This document shows, piece after piece, positions 14,744-21,855 of a DNA stretch of 21,855 nucleotides. How positions within the stretch are numbered: the stretch's first letter is position 1; each line of letters opens with the position of its first letter. Both the position numbers and the translations under genes were made by a program. The notes beneath the pieces were generated by a model that did not search any database, was not told where the DNA came from, and saw nothing but the letters and a program-made list of their open reading frames with translations. The stretch comes from an uncultured Marinosulfonomonas sp. (lineage in GTDB: Bacteria; Pseudomonadota; Alphaproteobacteria; Rhodobacterales; Rhodobacteraceae), in the NCBI GenBank assembly GCA_947311455.1, contig CAMZKY010000206.1, positions 1-21,855 of the forward strand, written 5' to 3'.

Positions 14744-15020
14744 CGGCACGTTCCTTCAATGCCTCAAACAGGCTTTGCGCCAATCCGATTCCGCCGGTTT
14801 TCACCATTTCGTCGGCTTGGGCCTGCCGCAGGAACGATCCGAACTGATCTTCACCGATACCCCCGCCAAATGATTCTCGCGGTTTTCCAAATCCTGCGGA
14901 TTTCAGCATTTCTGCTAAAAACGTGGCTTCTAATTTTTGTGCTGCCTTAAACAGCGGGTCATCCTGATCCGACCCGGCTTTGAGGTGAGAAGGCTGACGA
15001 ACAGAAGAAATAGCGTCCAT
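14736..15020 (-). CDS. flgJ: Rod-binding protein, FlgJ N-terminal domain type
   Basis: A 94-residue protein equal to the N-terminal rod-binding domain of FlgJ, without the C-terminal muramidase domain of the enteric protein. The core FKAAQKLEATFLAEMLKSAG is the family signature, followed by a Gly-rich segment (GGGIGEDQF) and FLRQAQADEMVKTGGIGLAQ. In alphaproteobacteria such short forms are usual, with the peptidoglycan hydrolase encoded separately. It starts a minus-strand unit with the FlgN-like gene and diverges from fliK. Confidence 0.9.
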   Translation of the reverse strand: MDAISSVRQPSHLKAGSDQDDPLFKAAQKLEATFLAEMLKSAGFGKPRESFGGGIGEDQFGSFLRQAQADEMVKTGGIGLAQSLFEALKERADE

Positions 15021-15133
15021 ATGAATTAATCCAATTTGATGCAGTTTTCATGACTATGGCTCAATCTGGTAAAGAACTTGTAACCAGTTTCATTCATGTT
15101 GCGACTCATAAGGAAAAAATCCTGGATATATAC

Positions 15134-16702
15134 ATGCAAAATGCGTCACCAAACAGCACGATCCCTATGGTTACAGCCAAGCCCGCCTATGTTGGCGGTC
15201 TGCAGCCCGAAGCCCCACCAGAATCAAACGTGGTTTTTTCAGATTTTCTTGCAGATAGCACCGCCGCCCCCACATCAAAGATCGAGAAAGGGGTTACGAC
15301 CAATGCAGAACAATCACCGGACACCCCCGTTGTTGCTCTTCCTGAATTTGGCCTATTTCAACCAACGCCCGAGCAGCCAGACATTGATTTACTGCCAGCA
15401 GAAAACATAGACAGCACCACCATCGACGCTGATTTAGCGGACTCTGATCCGGCGCAAGCTGACCTGCCCAAATCGATGCCCTTTCTGATGGCATTCCCGC
15501 CCGAGAACGCGCCAAAAATCGCGAAGGCAGGCCCAGAAAAAACCAAAGACGTCGCCTTGCTTTCAATTGATTTAATCGACACTTCAAACAATTCAGCTAA
15601 AATGTCTGAAGCCGTTGTTGAAGGGCTACAAGCAAAACAACCTGCCGTTTCCAAAACTGAAACTTTAGTTTCTCAAAATACGCCCGGCGATTTACACATG
15701 CCCAAGGGCGAAAGCATGGGGCAGGATGTAAATAAAACCCCTGACAACAGCTCTAAGCAAGGTGTCGGCATTAAATTGCCCACGGCAGATTCTGCGACAG
15801 AGAGCCCGCCAATCAATACAACCCAGCAAGCCCCAAACAAGCATCTTTTGGAACAGGCCGCAAAACCAGCGCAGCGCGGCCTTGGCCGCCAAGGGATCAA
15901 AACGTCGGAAGATCACAGTTTCGGGCCAACGCTTGCTGGAAACATACCTTTCGCCGCATCAGACGTGGCATCCAATAAAGGGCCAAGTGATCCCCGTAAA
16001 TCCATCCAAAAAGCGGAACAAACAGGAAAACCAACACGGGAAGCAGAACATGAGGTAAAGGAATTCAAACTGTCTGAATCACCCCAGTCACCTCGTTTAC
16101 AAGGCAGCAGCCCACCCCAAACCACTAATCAAACTCAACCCGCTCAGACACATGAGAACAACAAACCAAACATCAACTCCGGAGTGAATTTTGATCAACT
16201 GGCCGTCGATAACATGCCACAGGCGGGTCCGCTACAAGGTCCGGTTTCAACAATACTCCGATCAGAAAGGCTTGCACATCGACCAGAGCTTGCCACCCAT
16301 GTTGCGCAGCAAGTCACGGATGCTGTACGCCAAAATCCGGACGGTAAGATTGAATTATCGCTGCATCCGCAGGAACTGGGCCGGATAAAACTGAGCTTGC
16401 ACATTCAAGACGGCTCTATCCTTGTGTCTATAATGGCCGAAAACATCGAAACCGCGGATCTAATGCGGCGGCATATCGACATCTTGTCGCAAAAATTCAA
16501 CAGTATCGGGTTTGAAAATATCAGCTTCTCTTTTGACAAACGCGGAGAGGGAAATTCTGGTTGGGGAAACAATCAAGGCCACGAAGAGCCGCCGACAAAA
16601 CACACCGGATCCCCGCAGGATGCTCTAAAGGATGTTCAACAGGAAACGATCAAAAATCAATCAATGCCCGGGGCCTCATCCGGCCTTGATCTACGTATAT
16701 AA
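15134..16702 (+). CDS. fliK: Flagellar hook-length control protein FliK
   Basis: The molecular ruler and substrate-specificity switch for hook length. The C-terminal Flg_hook domain (last roughly 150 residues) contains VTDAVRQNPDGKIELSLHPQ followed by ELGRIKLSLHIQDG, as expected for binding FlhB. The N-terminal two thirds are Pro/Ser/Thr/Asn-rich and unstructured, typical of FliK. The start is uncertain. The frame opens at 15050 (550 codons) without a ribosome site, leaving only 29 bases to flgJ. ATG 15134 (522 codons) has GGA seven bases upstream and leaves a 113-base divergent promoter region. It is followed by flgD after 12 bases. Confidence 0.88.
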   Translation: MQNASPNSTIPMVTAKPAYVGGLQPEAPPESNVVFSDFLADSTAAPTSKIEKGVTTNAEQSPDTPVVALPEFGLFQPTPEQPDIDLLPAENIDSTTIDADLADSDPAQADLPKSMPFLMAFPPENAPKIAKAGPEKTKDVALLSIDLIDTSNNSAKMSEAVVEGLQAKQPAVSKTETLVSQNTPGDLHMPKGESMGQDVNKTPDNSSKQGVGIKLPTADSATESPPINTTQQAPNKHLLEQAAKPAQRGLGRQGIKTSEDHSFGPTLAGNIPFAASDVASNKGPSDPRKSIQKAEQTGKPTREAEHEVKEFKLSESPQSPRLQGSSPPQTTNQTQPAQTHENNKPNINSGVNFDQLAVDNMPQAGPLQGPVSTILRSERLAHRPELATHVAQQVTDAVRQNPDGKIELSLHPQELGRIKLSLHIQDGSILVSIMAENIETADLMRRHIDILSQKFNSIGFENISFSFDKRGEGNSGWGNNQGHEEPPTKHTGSPQDALKDVQQETIKNQSMPGASSGLDLRI

Positions 16703-16714
16703 AGGAACAATATC

Positions 16715-17374
16715 ATGGAAACCATTTCGGGCATTTCTGCCAATTCAACGGCTGTCTCTGTAAACACATCAGACGCTGCCAAAATCAGCTCGGATTTCGA
16801 TACCTTTCTCAAAATGTTGACAGCGCAAATTCAAAATCAAGACCCGTTAAATCCGATGGATTCCAGCGATTTTTCGACGCAGCTTGCCACATTCTCGGGT
16901 GTTGAGCAGCAAGTAAGAACCAATGATTTACTGCTCTCCCTAGGCACACAAATGGGCAGCCTTGGGTTGGGACAACAGGCCGCATGGATCGGAATGGAAG
17001 CACGTTCAACAGCGCCGGTTGGATTTACTGGCGATCCGGTTACTCTTTTTCCAAAATTTGCACCCAACACAACCCGCGCCGATTTGGTGGTACGCAATAA
17101 TTTGGGGGCCGAAGTGCAGCGCATCGCCATCGACAAAACCGAAGCGTCCATTCAGTGGCGTGGCACCCGCGATGATGGGTCTTTCTTTTCTAACGGATCG
17201 TATAAATTCGAGATCGAAAGCTATAACAATGACGATCTTGTCGCAACAAAATCGGCTGAAACATACACGAAAATCACCGAGGTGAAATTGGAACATGGAA
17301 AATCTGTTCTGGTGCTGGCGGGCGGGATTGAAATTGATTCAAGTACCATTTCAGCACTTCGCCAGCCTCAATAA
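16715..17374 (+). CDS. flgD: Flagellar hook assembly protein FlgD
   Basis: A 219-residue hook-capping scaffold. The N-terminal FlgD motif FDTFLKMLTAQIQNQDPLNP followed by MDSSDFSTQLATFSGVEQQV is diagnostic. The FlgD Ig-like/Tudor part follows, with WRGTRDDGSFFSNGSYKFEI. AAAGGA lies well placed before the ATG. It is co-transcribed with fliK. The hook protein flgE normally follows in many species, but here the next gene is a convergent response regulator 14 bases away. Confidence 0.95.
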   Translation: METISGISANSTAVSVNTSDAAKISSDFDTFLKMLTAQIQNQDPLNPMDSSDFSTQLATFSGVEQQVRTNDLLLSLGTQMGSLGLGQQAAWIGMEARSTAPVGFTGDPVTLFPKFAPNTTRADLVVRNNLGAEVQRIAIDKTEASIQWRGTRDDGSFFSNGSYKFEIESYNNDDLVATKSAETYTKITEVKLEHGKSVLVLAGGIEIDSSTISALRQPQ

Positions 17375-17388
17375 TCGCGGCCTGATTG

Positions 17389-18738
17389 CTATTCGGGCGT
17401 CATCTTTTTTAACATCCGATAGGTGTTGCGTTCACTCATCCCCAGAGCTTCGGCAACCTGTTTGCGATTGCCGCCATATGTATCCAGCAAAAGCTTTACA
17501 TATGTTTCGCGAATTTCATCCAATGTCGGCTCGTGACTGAATCGCAAGGTCACGCCAGCATTCGTCGTATTGGACGACATTCCCGAAGAAAATTGCGGCA
17601 ATGCAATGTGTTCTGGCAGAACCAGATCACCACCCGCCGACATGATCACACCACGTTCGATGGCATTGCGCAATTCGCGCACATTCCCTGGCCATTCATA
17701 TTGATCAAGGGCGGCGATTGTTTCCGGGGTAAAAGATTTGTCTCCGCCCCGATGGAAACTGCGTGTTTCAAGGAAAAAATTCGCAAGCGCCGCAACGTCT
17801 GCAGGCCGTGACCTTAAAGGAAGAACAGGAATTTTGAGGGAGGACAGTATGTAGTAAAGTTCGGATTTGAAATTCCCGAGTGCGGCCATATCTTCAAGGT
17901 CTTCGCCCGTTGCTGCCAAAAAACGTGCTGAAGACGGCAGCGATGCGGTAGCCCCCAAAGGCCGATAAGTGCCGGTTTCAATCACGCGCAGCAATTTGGT
18001 TTGCATGGCGGGGGCAAGTTTATCGATATCATTCAGAAATATTGTTCCATTTCCGGCAGCAGCAATCAAGCCATCCTTTTTCTCGGGGGTGCCGGTTTCA
18101 CGGCCAAACAAATCGGCGTCATTCAAGGACTCATCGCAATCCACCGCAATAAACCGCCCGTTTGCGCGCGGGCTTTGGGCATGTATCGCCGCGGCGACCG
18201 ACCCTTTGCCAACCCCGCTTTCTCCACAAATCAGCACCGGCATATCGGCACTGGCAAAGATAGACACCAAACGCCGCACCTGTTCCATTTCGTCGCTGTC
18301 TCCGATCAGATCAGCCCGCGTGGCGCTTTGGGCCTGCGCCTGCCAAAAGGCCAGATCGCGTTTCAGGGCCACGGTTTCGAAAAACCGTGCCAGCGTTAAT
18401 TCAAGATTTTGTGGCGATACCGGTTTGACCAGAAATTCGGTTGCGCCTGCCTTAACCGCATTCACCGCCTGATCGATTGATCCATATGCCGTCAAGATCA
18501 TCACCGCACAATATTCGCGCAATTCGGGTAGAAAGGTAATACCATCGGTGTCGGGCAGGCGGATATCCAGGATCGCCAAATCTGGGGTAAAATTGCGTAG
18601 CACCTCAAGCGTTTCTTCACGTGAAGACGCGCTGCGCGTATCATAACCCAATCGTGACACCTGATCTGTCATTAAACGGTTCAGGGTTTTGTCATCTTCG
18701 ATCAACAGCACTTTGTGATGGGATTCAACAGAGTCCAT
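17389..18738 (-). CDS. NtrC-type response regulator with degenerate AAA+ domain
   Basis: A 449-residue regulator with three parts. The receiver domain (about 8-125) has acidic pair Asp15/Asp16, phosphoacceptor Asp58, Thr83 and Lys105. The AAA+ domain (about 145-375) has Walker A GESGVGKG (172-179) and a Walker-B-like FLNDID. The C-terminal Fis-type helix-turn-helix (about 405-447) has NRKQVAEALGMSERNTYRML. The GAFTGA loop that contacts sigma-54 is missing: LFGRETG runs through a shortened linker straight into GNGTIFL. Both arginine-finger positions are changed (Lys291 and Ile297). It may therefore act with sigma-70 or by DNA binding alone. It lies three bases after the kinase gene with a strong GAGGAA site. 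Confidence 0.92.
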   Translation of the reverse strand: MDSVESHHKVLLIEDDKTLNRLMTDQVSRLGYDTRSASSREETLEVLRNFTPDLAILDIRLPDTDGITFLPELREYCAVMILTAYGSIDQAVNAVKAGATEFLVKPVSPQNLELTLARFFETVALKRDLAFWQAQAQSATRADLIGDSDEMEQVRRLVSIFASADMPVLICGESGVGKGSVAAAIHAQSPRANGRFIAVDCDESLNDADLFGRETGTPEKKDGLIAAAGNGTIFLNDIDKLAPAMQTKLLRVIETGTYRPLGATASLPSSARFLAATGEDLEDMAALGNFKSELYYILSSLKIPVLPLRSRPADVAALANFFLETRSFHRGGDKSFTPETIAALDQYEWPGNVRELRNAIERGVIMSAGGDLVLPEHIALPQFSSGMSSNTTNAGVTLRFSHEPTLDEIRETYVKLLLDTYGGNRKQVAEALGMSERNTYRMLKKMTPE

Positions 18739-18741
18739 TTT

Positions 18742-20679
18742 CTATTCCTCACGATCAGCATCGGCAAATCGCACGGTGAATGTGCTGCCTTTGCCAAGTT
18801 TGCTTTTGACTGAAATTTTGGCATTATTGCGTTCAAGAATGGCTTTCACAATCGACAGGCCCAAACCGCGCCCGGTGCTGGTATCGGCGCGGCGCGACCA
18901 GAACGGCATAAAGATACTGCTTAGATCTTTGGGTGCAATGCCCACACCCTGATCCGCCACTTCAAGCACCGATTCGCCATTGTCGCGATAGGCCGAAATT
19001 GTGACCATGCCGCCATTAGGCATGGCATGGATGGCGTTCATCGTCAGGTTAACCAACAGCATTCGAATATCACTGTCCGAGGCCAAAATGCGCACTTGAT
19101 CAGGGAAGTTATACACCATTTTCACCTGCCTTTGCTGCGCCTCATACCGCAACAAAGACAGGATCTCAGGTAGAATTTGTGTCAGGGAAATCAAGGTATT
19201 TGCATCACCGGACGGGGCAGATAACAAAAGCAAACTATCGGTTATTTTAATACAGTTCTGGATTTCTGACCGGATCATATCAAAATATTCCAGTGAATTA
19301 GAGCCTTTTTTTGCCACCATATCCGATTGTAACGCCGTCAAACCCAAATCAATAGACGACAGCGGATTGTAGATTTCATGGGCCACACCAGCAGCCAACA
19401 GGCCTATTTCCGACAGGCGTTGTTGTTGTGAGATTTTTGCCTGTTCATCCAAATTACGGATCGATTCTACCACACACGGCATGGTTTCCCCGTTCACCAC
19501 CATATCAACACACGCCGATGAAACCTCGACATAAATGTCATTACCATCAGCATCGGTGTGTTTGTCTTGCGTCGTCAAACGAACATTACCGTTCAAACAG
19601 GTTTCAACCACCGGACAGTTCACCATTGTATGCGGGCACTGCGTATCGCGCCCATGGCTCGAGGCATAGCATTTCGCTTCTAGAACTTGCGCCATGGACT
19701 GCCCCACCTGATCACAATAGGCGCGGTTGGCTTTGATAATGTTGAACTCCGCATCCACCACACGAATACCATCGGGGATAGCATCGATCAGAGCTTGTAA
19801 GAAATCCTCAACCTGTTGGTGCTTTGCCATGGCCGTTTGTAAGTGAATCGACATCTGGTTGAAGCTGTGGCCAAGGCGGGCAATTTGATCATGGCCATGG
19901 GTTTTCACAACAGTATCAAATTCTCCGTTTGCCAGCGCATGGGTGGCTTGTTCAACCGCGTTCAGGGGCCGGAGAACCAGCCGCACCAACGCAAGCCATA
20001 TCCCAAGACACACCACCAAAATTACCAGCAAACCCAGTACGCCCAACGTAAGCGCCGAATTGGTGGCACCCTGCTGGATGGACTGCGCATTATAATCCAC
20101 CACCAGCAAACCATTCACCGGATGGCTGGCAATTTCACCGTGGCAAACGCTACAAGGTTGTTGATTACGCACGGGATTCACACTACGCAAAACCTCGCCG
20201 AATTGGGCCGATTGCAGGTAACGAGATTGGCGTGAAATACTGGTTAAGGCGCGGGTGGTAACGTCTTCTTTTAACATCGTATTGATGCGAGACGGATCTG
20301 AGGAAAACCGCACCTCGTACTCTGGATTCAGGATCATAATCTGGGCGATGGAGGGCTGATTGCCCATATCGCGCAGGATTGCCTTTAACCCCGGAATGTC
20401 GCGTTTCAGCATCGCGTTTTCCAATGACGCCTGCAACAGCCGATTAATTTGCATCGAAGCGCGGGTATGCTCGTTTATTAGGCTGTTCTGATAGACACCA
20501 CTGAGGATCACCAGAAACCCCAACGAAACCAGTACCAGCATAGTGCCGATAGCCATCACCAGTTTGCGCTGCAGGCTGGCCCCTATCCAGTGGTGCAGTT
20601 CCAATATGGTAGATTTTAGACTCAATCCAGAACCACATACAGGTTTTTGTGGTGGTTGGTCTGGTGGCAAACCCTGCAT
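18742..20679 (-). CDS. Membrane sensor histidine kinase with periplasmic heme-c motif
   Basis: A 645-codon kinase. TM1 spans about residues 39-63. A periplasmic sensor of about 145 residues contains CSVCH (176-180), a covalent heme-c site. TM2 (about 208-233), HAMP (about 228-283) and a PAS domain (about 290-405) with a Cys-rich segment (Cys337, 348, 355, 361) follow. HisKA has His434 (GVAHEIYNP), and HATPase_c has N, DQGVGIAP and GRGLGLSI motifs. The best reading is a redox or ligand sensor phosphorylating the adjacent regulator. The start is uncertain: ATG 20679 overlaps the ferredoxin gene by 58 bases, while a TTG at 20625 overlaps its stop codon as TTGA. Confidence 0.92.
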   Translation of the reverse strand: MQGLPPDQPPQKPVCGSGLSLKSTILELHHWIGASLQRKLVMAIGTMLVLVSLGFLVILSGVYQNSLINEHTRASMQINRLLQASLENAMLKRDIPGLKAILRDMGNQPSIAQIMILNPEYEVRFSSDPSRINTMLKEDVTTRALTSISRQSRYLQSAQFGEVLRSVNPVRNQQPCSVCHGEIASHPVNGLLVVDYNAQSIQQGATNSALTLGVLGLLVILVVCLGIWLALVRLVLRPLNAVEQATHALANGEFDTVVKTHGHDQIARLGHSFNQMSIHLQTAMAKHQQVEDFLQALIDAIPDGIRVVDAEFNIIKANRAYCDQVGQSMAQVLEAKCYASSHGRDTQCPHTMVNCPVVETCLNGNVRLTTQDKHTDADGNDIYVEVSSACVDMVVNGETMPCVVESIRNLDEQAKISQQQRLSEIGLLAAGVAHEIYNPLSSIDLGLTALQSDMVAKKGSNSLEYFDMIRSEIQNCIKITDSLLLLSAPSGDANTLISLTQILPEILSLLRYEAQQRQVKMVYNFPDQVRILASDSDIRMLLVNLTMNAIHAMPNGGMVTISAYRDNGESVLEVADQGVGIAPKDLSSIFMPFWSRRADTSTGRGLGLSIVKAILERNNAKISVKSKLGKGSTFTVRFADADREE

Positions 20680-21596
20680 AACCCGTCATCGGGGGAATGC
20701 GCATCGGTGATGTGGCTTTCCACCCCGCAGGCCCGGCATTGAAAACGGGTTAGCAAAATGTCTGAGCCTCTTAATTTCATGCGTTTTACCTTTATTGCGC
20801 CCACGTCGCAGACATCACTGCACAATTGGCAGCCAGTGCAACGCTCTGGTGCGCAATGATACAAAGATTTGCCGTTTTCCGCCTTGATCAGGGTCAAAGC
20901 ATCATGAGGGCAAATGCGAATGCAATCATCACAACCAATACATTTTTCAGGATTGATATCGGGGGAAAACGGATACAGGGTTTTTGCGGGGTCGCCTGTT
21001 TGGCCTTGGCCCAGAAAACTGACAATCGGATCAATGGGTTCCGGGTCCGATTCGACGGCGGGCGCAACAAAGCGGCGTAAAAATGCACGGCGTGATGGAT
21101 CTGGCGCATCACCGTGCAGGCGGGCCTTTTGCCAATCCTGCAAGTCCTGCACACTGGCTATGGCAAGTTCGATTTCAGGCAAATCGCGGCTTTGGGCCAG
21201 ATGTTTAAATTCGGCGACTGTTGTTTCAATCTGCGCAAGTGATGTCGCTTTGCAGCTTTCGCAATGGTGCGTTGCCACCAGAATTCGGCGCACACCGTCA
21301 AGCCATAGCTGCGATAGTTCTGTTAGGCCCAGCGCATCGGAACAAGGAATAAACACCGCCTGATCCTGTGCTTTGGGCAAGGGTTTAGGTGGTGTGAACA
21401 CCTCTTCGCCACATATGACACTACAAGCACGGCAATCGGTGCAGCTGTCATAATCCACATTGGGCGCACCGCCACTTAGATCAATTGCACCCACGGGGCA
21501 CACGGTTTGGCAAGCTTCACAGCTCGCCAATAGCAAACGAGGCCGCACACATGCGGCCCCGTCAATTTGTAACGTTGCACCATCCCTGTGACCCAT
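20622..21596 (-). CDS. Polyferredoxin with four 4Fe-4S motifs and a C-terminal CxxC pair
   Basis: A 324-residue iron-sulfur protein. The N-terminal half binds two clusters (Cys16/26/29/33 and Cys52/55/58/62). A central domain with a CESC motif (112-115) follows. The C-terminal ferredoxin has Cys219/222/225/229 and Cys253/256/259/263. The tail has CxxC pairs (287/290 and 307/310), likely a zinc ribbon. An internal SRRAFLRRF (168-176) resembles a twin-arginine motif but is not at an N-terminus. It probably transfers electrons for a redox enzyme encoded outside the window. It follows the 82-codon ORF by three bases and overlaps the kinase, so enzyme and signalling genes look co-transcribed. The specific enzyme is unknown. 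Confidence 0.85.
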   Translation of the reverse strand: MGHRDGATLQIDGAACVRPRLLLASCEACQTVCPVGAIDLSGGAPNVDYDSCTDCRACSVICGEEVFTPPKPLPKAQDQAVFIPCSDALGLTELSQLWLDGVRRILVATHHCESCKATSLAQIETTVAEFKHLAQSRDLPEIELAIASVQDLQDWQKARLHGDAPDPSRRAFLRRFVAPAVESDPEPIDPIVSFLGQGQTGDPAKTLYPFSPDINPEKCIGCDDCIRICPHDALTLIKAENGKSLYHCAPERCTGCQLCSDVCDVGAIKVKRMKLRGSDILLTRFQCRACGVESHITDAHSPDDGLCRVCHQTNHHKNLYVVLD

Positions 21597-21599
21597 AGA

Positions 21600-21848
21600 T
21601 TACCAGCTTTCGGCAACCCCCGGAACATAAGCGATATCATCGGACAACTCCGACAGGCTGTAGGGCACAACTTTTTCCTTTTCGGACGGAATCCAGCGCG
21701 GCTCACCGGTTAATTCCTCAAGCAAATCGCGTAGCCCGTCCAGATAATGCGCGGTCAGTTTGGCCCCCGCAACCATAAACGGCTGTTCACAGCGTTCCGA
21801 CATCAAACGGCAGAAATCCGGCACCCAGACCATGATATGTTTGTCCAT
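21600..21848 (-). CDS. Short uncharacterised protein, possibly 5' truncated
   Basis: An 82-codon ORF with ATG at 21848. The reading frame stays open to the window edge, so the true start may lie outside. Features are an N-terminal VWVPDFCRLMSERC segment, a central helix with AHYLDGLRDLLEELTGEPRW and an acidic C-terminus. There is no signal peptide or transmembrane segment. It sits three bases before the polyferredoxin gene, so it belongs to the same transcript. I do not recognise the family. It could be a maturation or partner protein of an iron-sulfur or molybdenum enzyme, but nothing in its sequence proves this. Confidence 0.7.
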   Translation of the reverse strand: MDKHIMVWVPDFCRLMSERCEQPFMVAGAKLTAHYLDGLRDLLEELTGEPRWIPSEKEKVVPYSLSELSDDIAYVPGVAESW

Positions 21849-21855
21849 GAACCGC

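Noticed and set aside
20664..20678. CRVCH in the polyferredoxin as a heme-c site
   Set aside because: The protein appears cytoplasmic and the motif pairs with a CxxC 20 residues earlier, which fits a zinc ribbon better than covalent heme.
1..21855. tRNA, rRNA, CRISPR, transposase or attachment sites
   Set aside because: None was seen on either strand. There are no regularly spaced repeats, no transposase-like ORFs and no obvious terminal inverted repeats around the acyltransferase/Hint pair.

Overview
The window reads as chromosomal DNA of an alphaproteobacterium, most likely Rhodobacterales (Roseobacter-like). The evidence is the flaF-flbT pair beside a single flagellin gene, the rod operon order flgB-flgC-fliE-fliQ-flgF-flgG-flgA-flgH-fliL, a stand-alone rod-binding FlgJ domain, a DUF1217 protein beside flbT, and a Hint-domain protein of a kind common in that group. 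Assignments come from reading motifs and gene order; no database search was run.

Layout from left to right: (1) 1-1220, ffh on the minus strand, cut by the window edge, with a plausible sigma-70 promoter and a hairpin-rich leader upstream. (2) 1828-3593, a LysR regulator and a DMT/EamA transporter, translationally coupled on the plus strand. (3) 3590-8160, a nine-gene minus-strand operon for rod, L-ring assembly, export gate and stator-associated FliL. (4) 8247-9584, the export ATPase fliI, divergent from flgB across an 86-bp spacer that holds a 14-bp inverted repeat. (5) 9569-12538, flagellin fliC with its terminator, then flaF, flbT and a DUF1217 protein. (6) 12794-14262, a HlyC-type lysine acyltransferase followed eight bases later by a VCBS-Hint protein, inserted among flagellar genes. 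(7) 14399-15020, flgJ-type rod-binding protein and a FlgN-like protein. (8) 15134-17374, fliK and flgD on the plus strand. (9) 17389-21848, a minus-strand redox-looking module: a short uncharacterised ORF, a four-cluster ferredoxin, a histidine kinase with a periplasmic CxxCH heme motif, and an NtrC-type response regulator that has lost GAFTGA and both arginine-finger positions.

The flagellar genes cover rod (FlgB, C, F, G, FliE, FlgJ), ring assembly (FlgA, FlgH), export (FliQ, FliI, FlgN-like), hook assembly and length control (FlgD, FliK), filament (FliC), filament regulation and secretion (FlbT, FlaF) and motor (FliL). FlgE, FlgI, FlgK, FlgL, FliF, FliG, FliM/N, FliP, FliR, FlhA, FlhB, FliH, FliJ and MotA/B are absent here and must lie elsewhere. 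The most unusual content is the acyltransferase/Hint pair, and the signalling module that combines a probable heme-c sensor, a polyferredoxin and a degenerate sigma-54-type activator. Several non-coding structures (ffh leader, flgB/fliI dyad, flagellin ribosome-site palindrome, acyltransferase leader) look functional.
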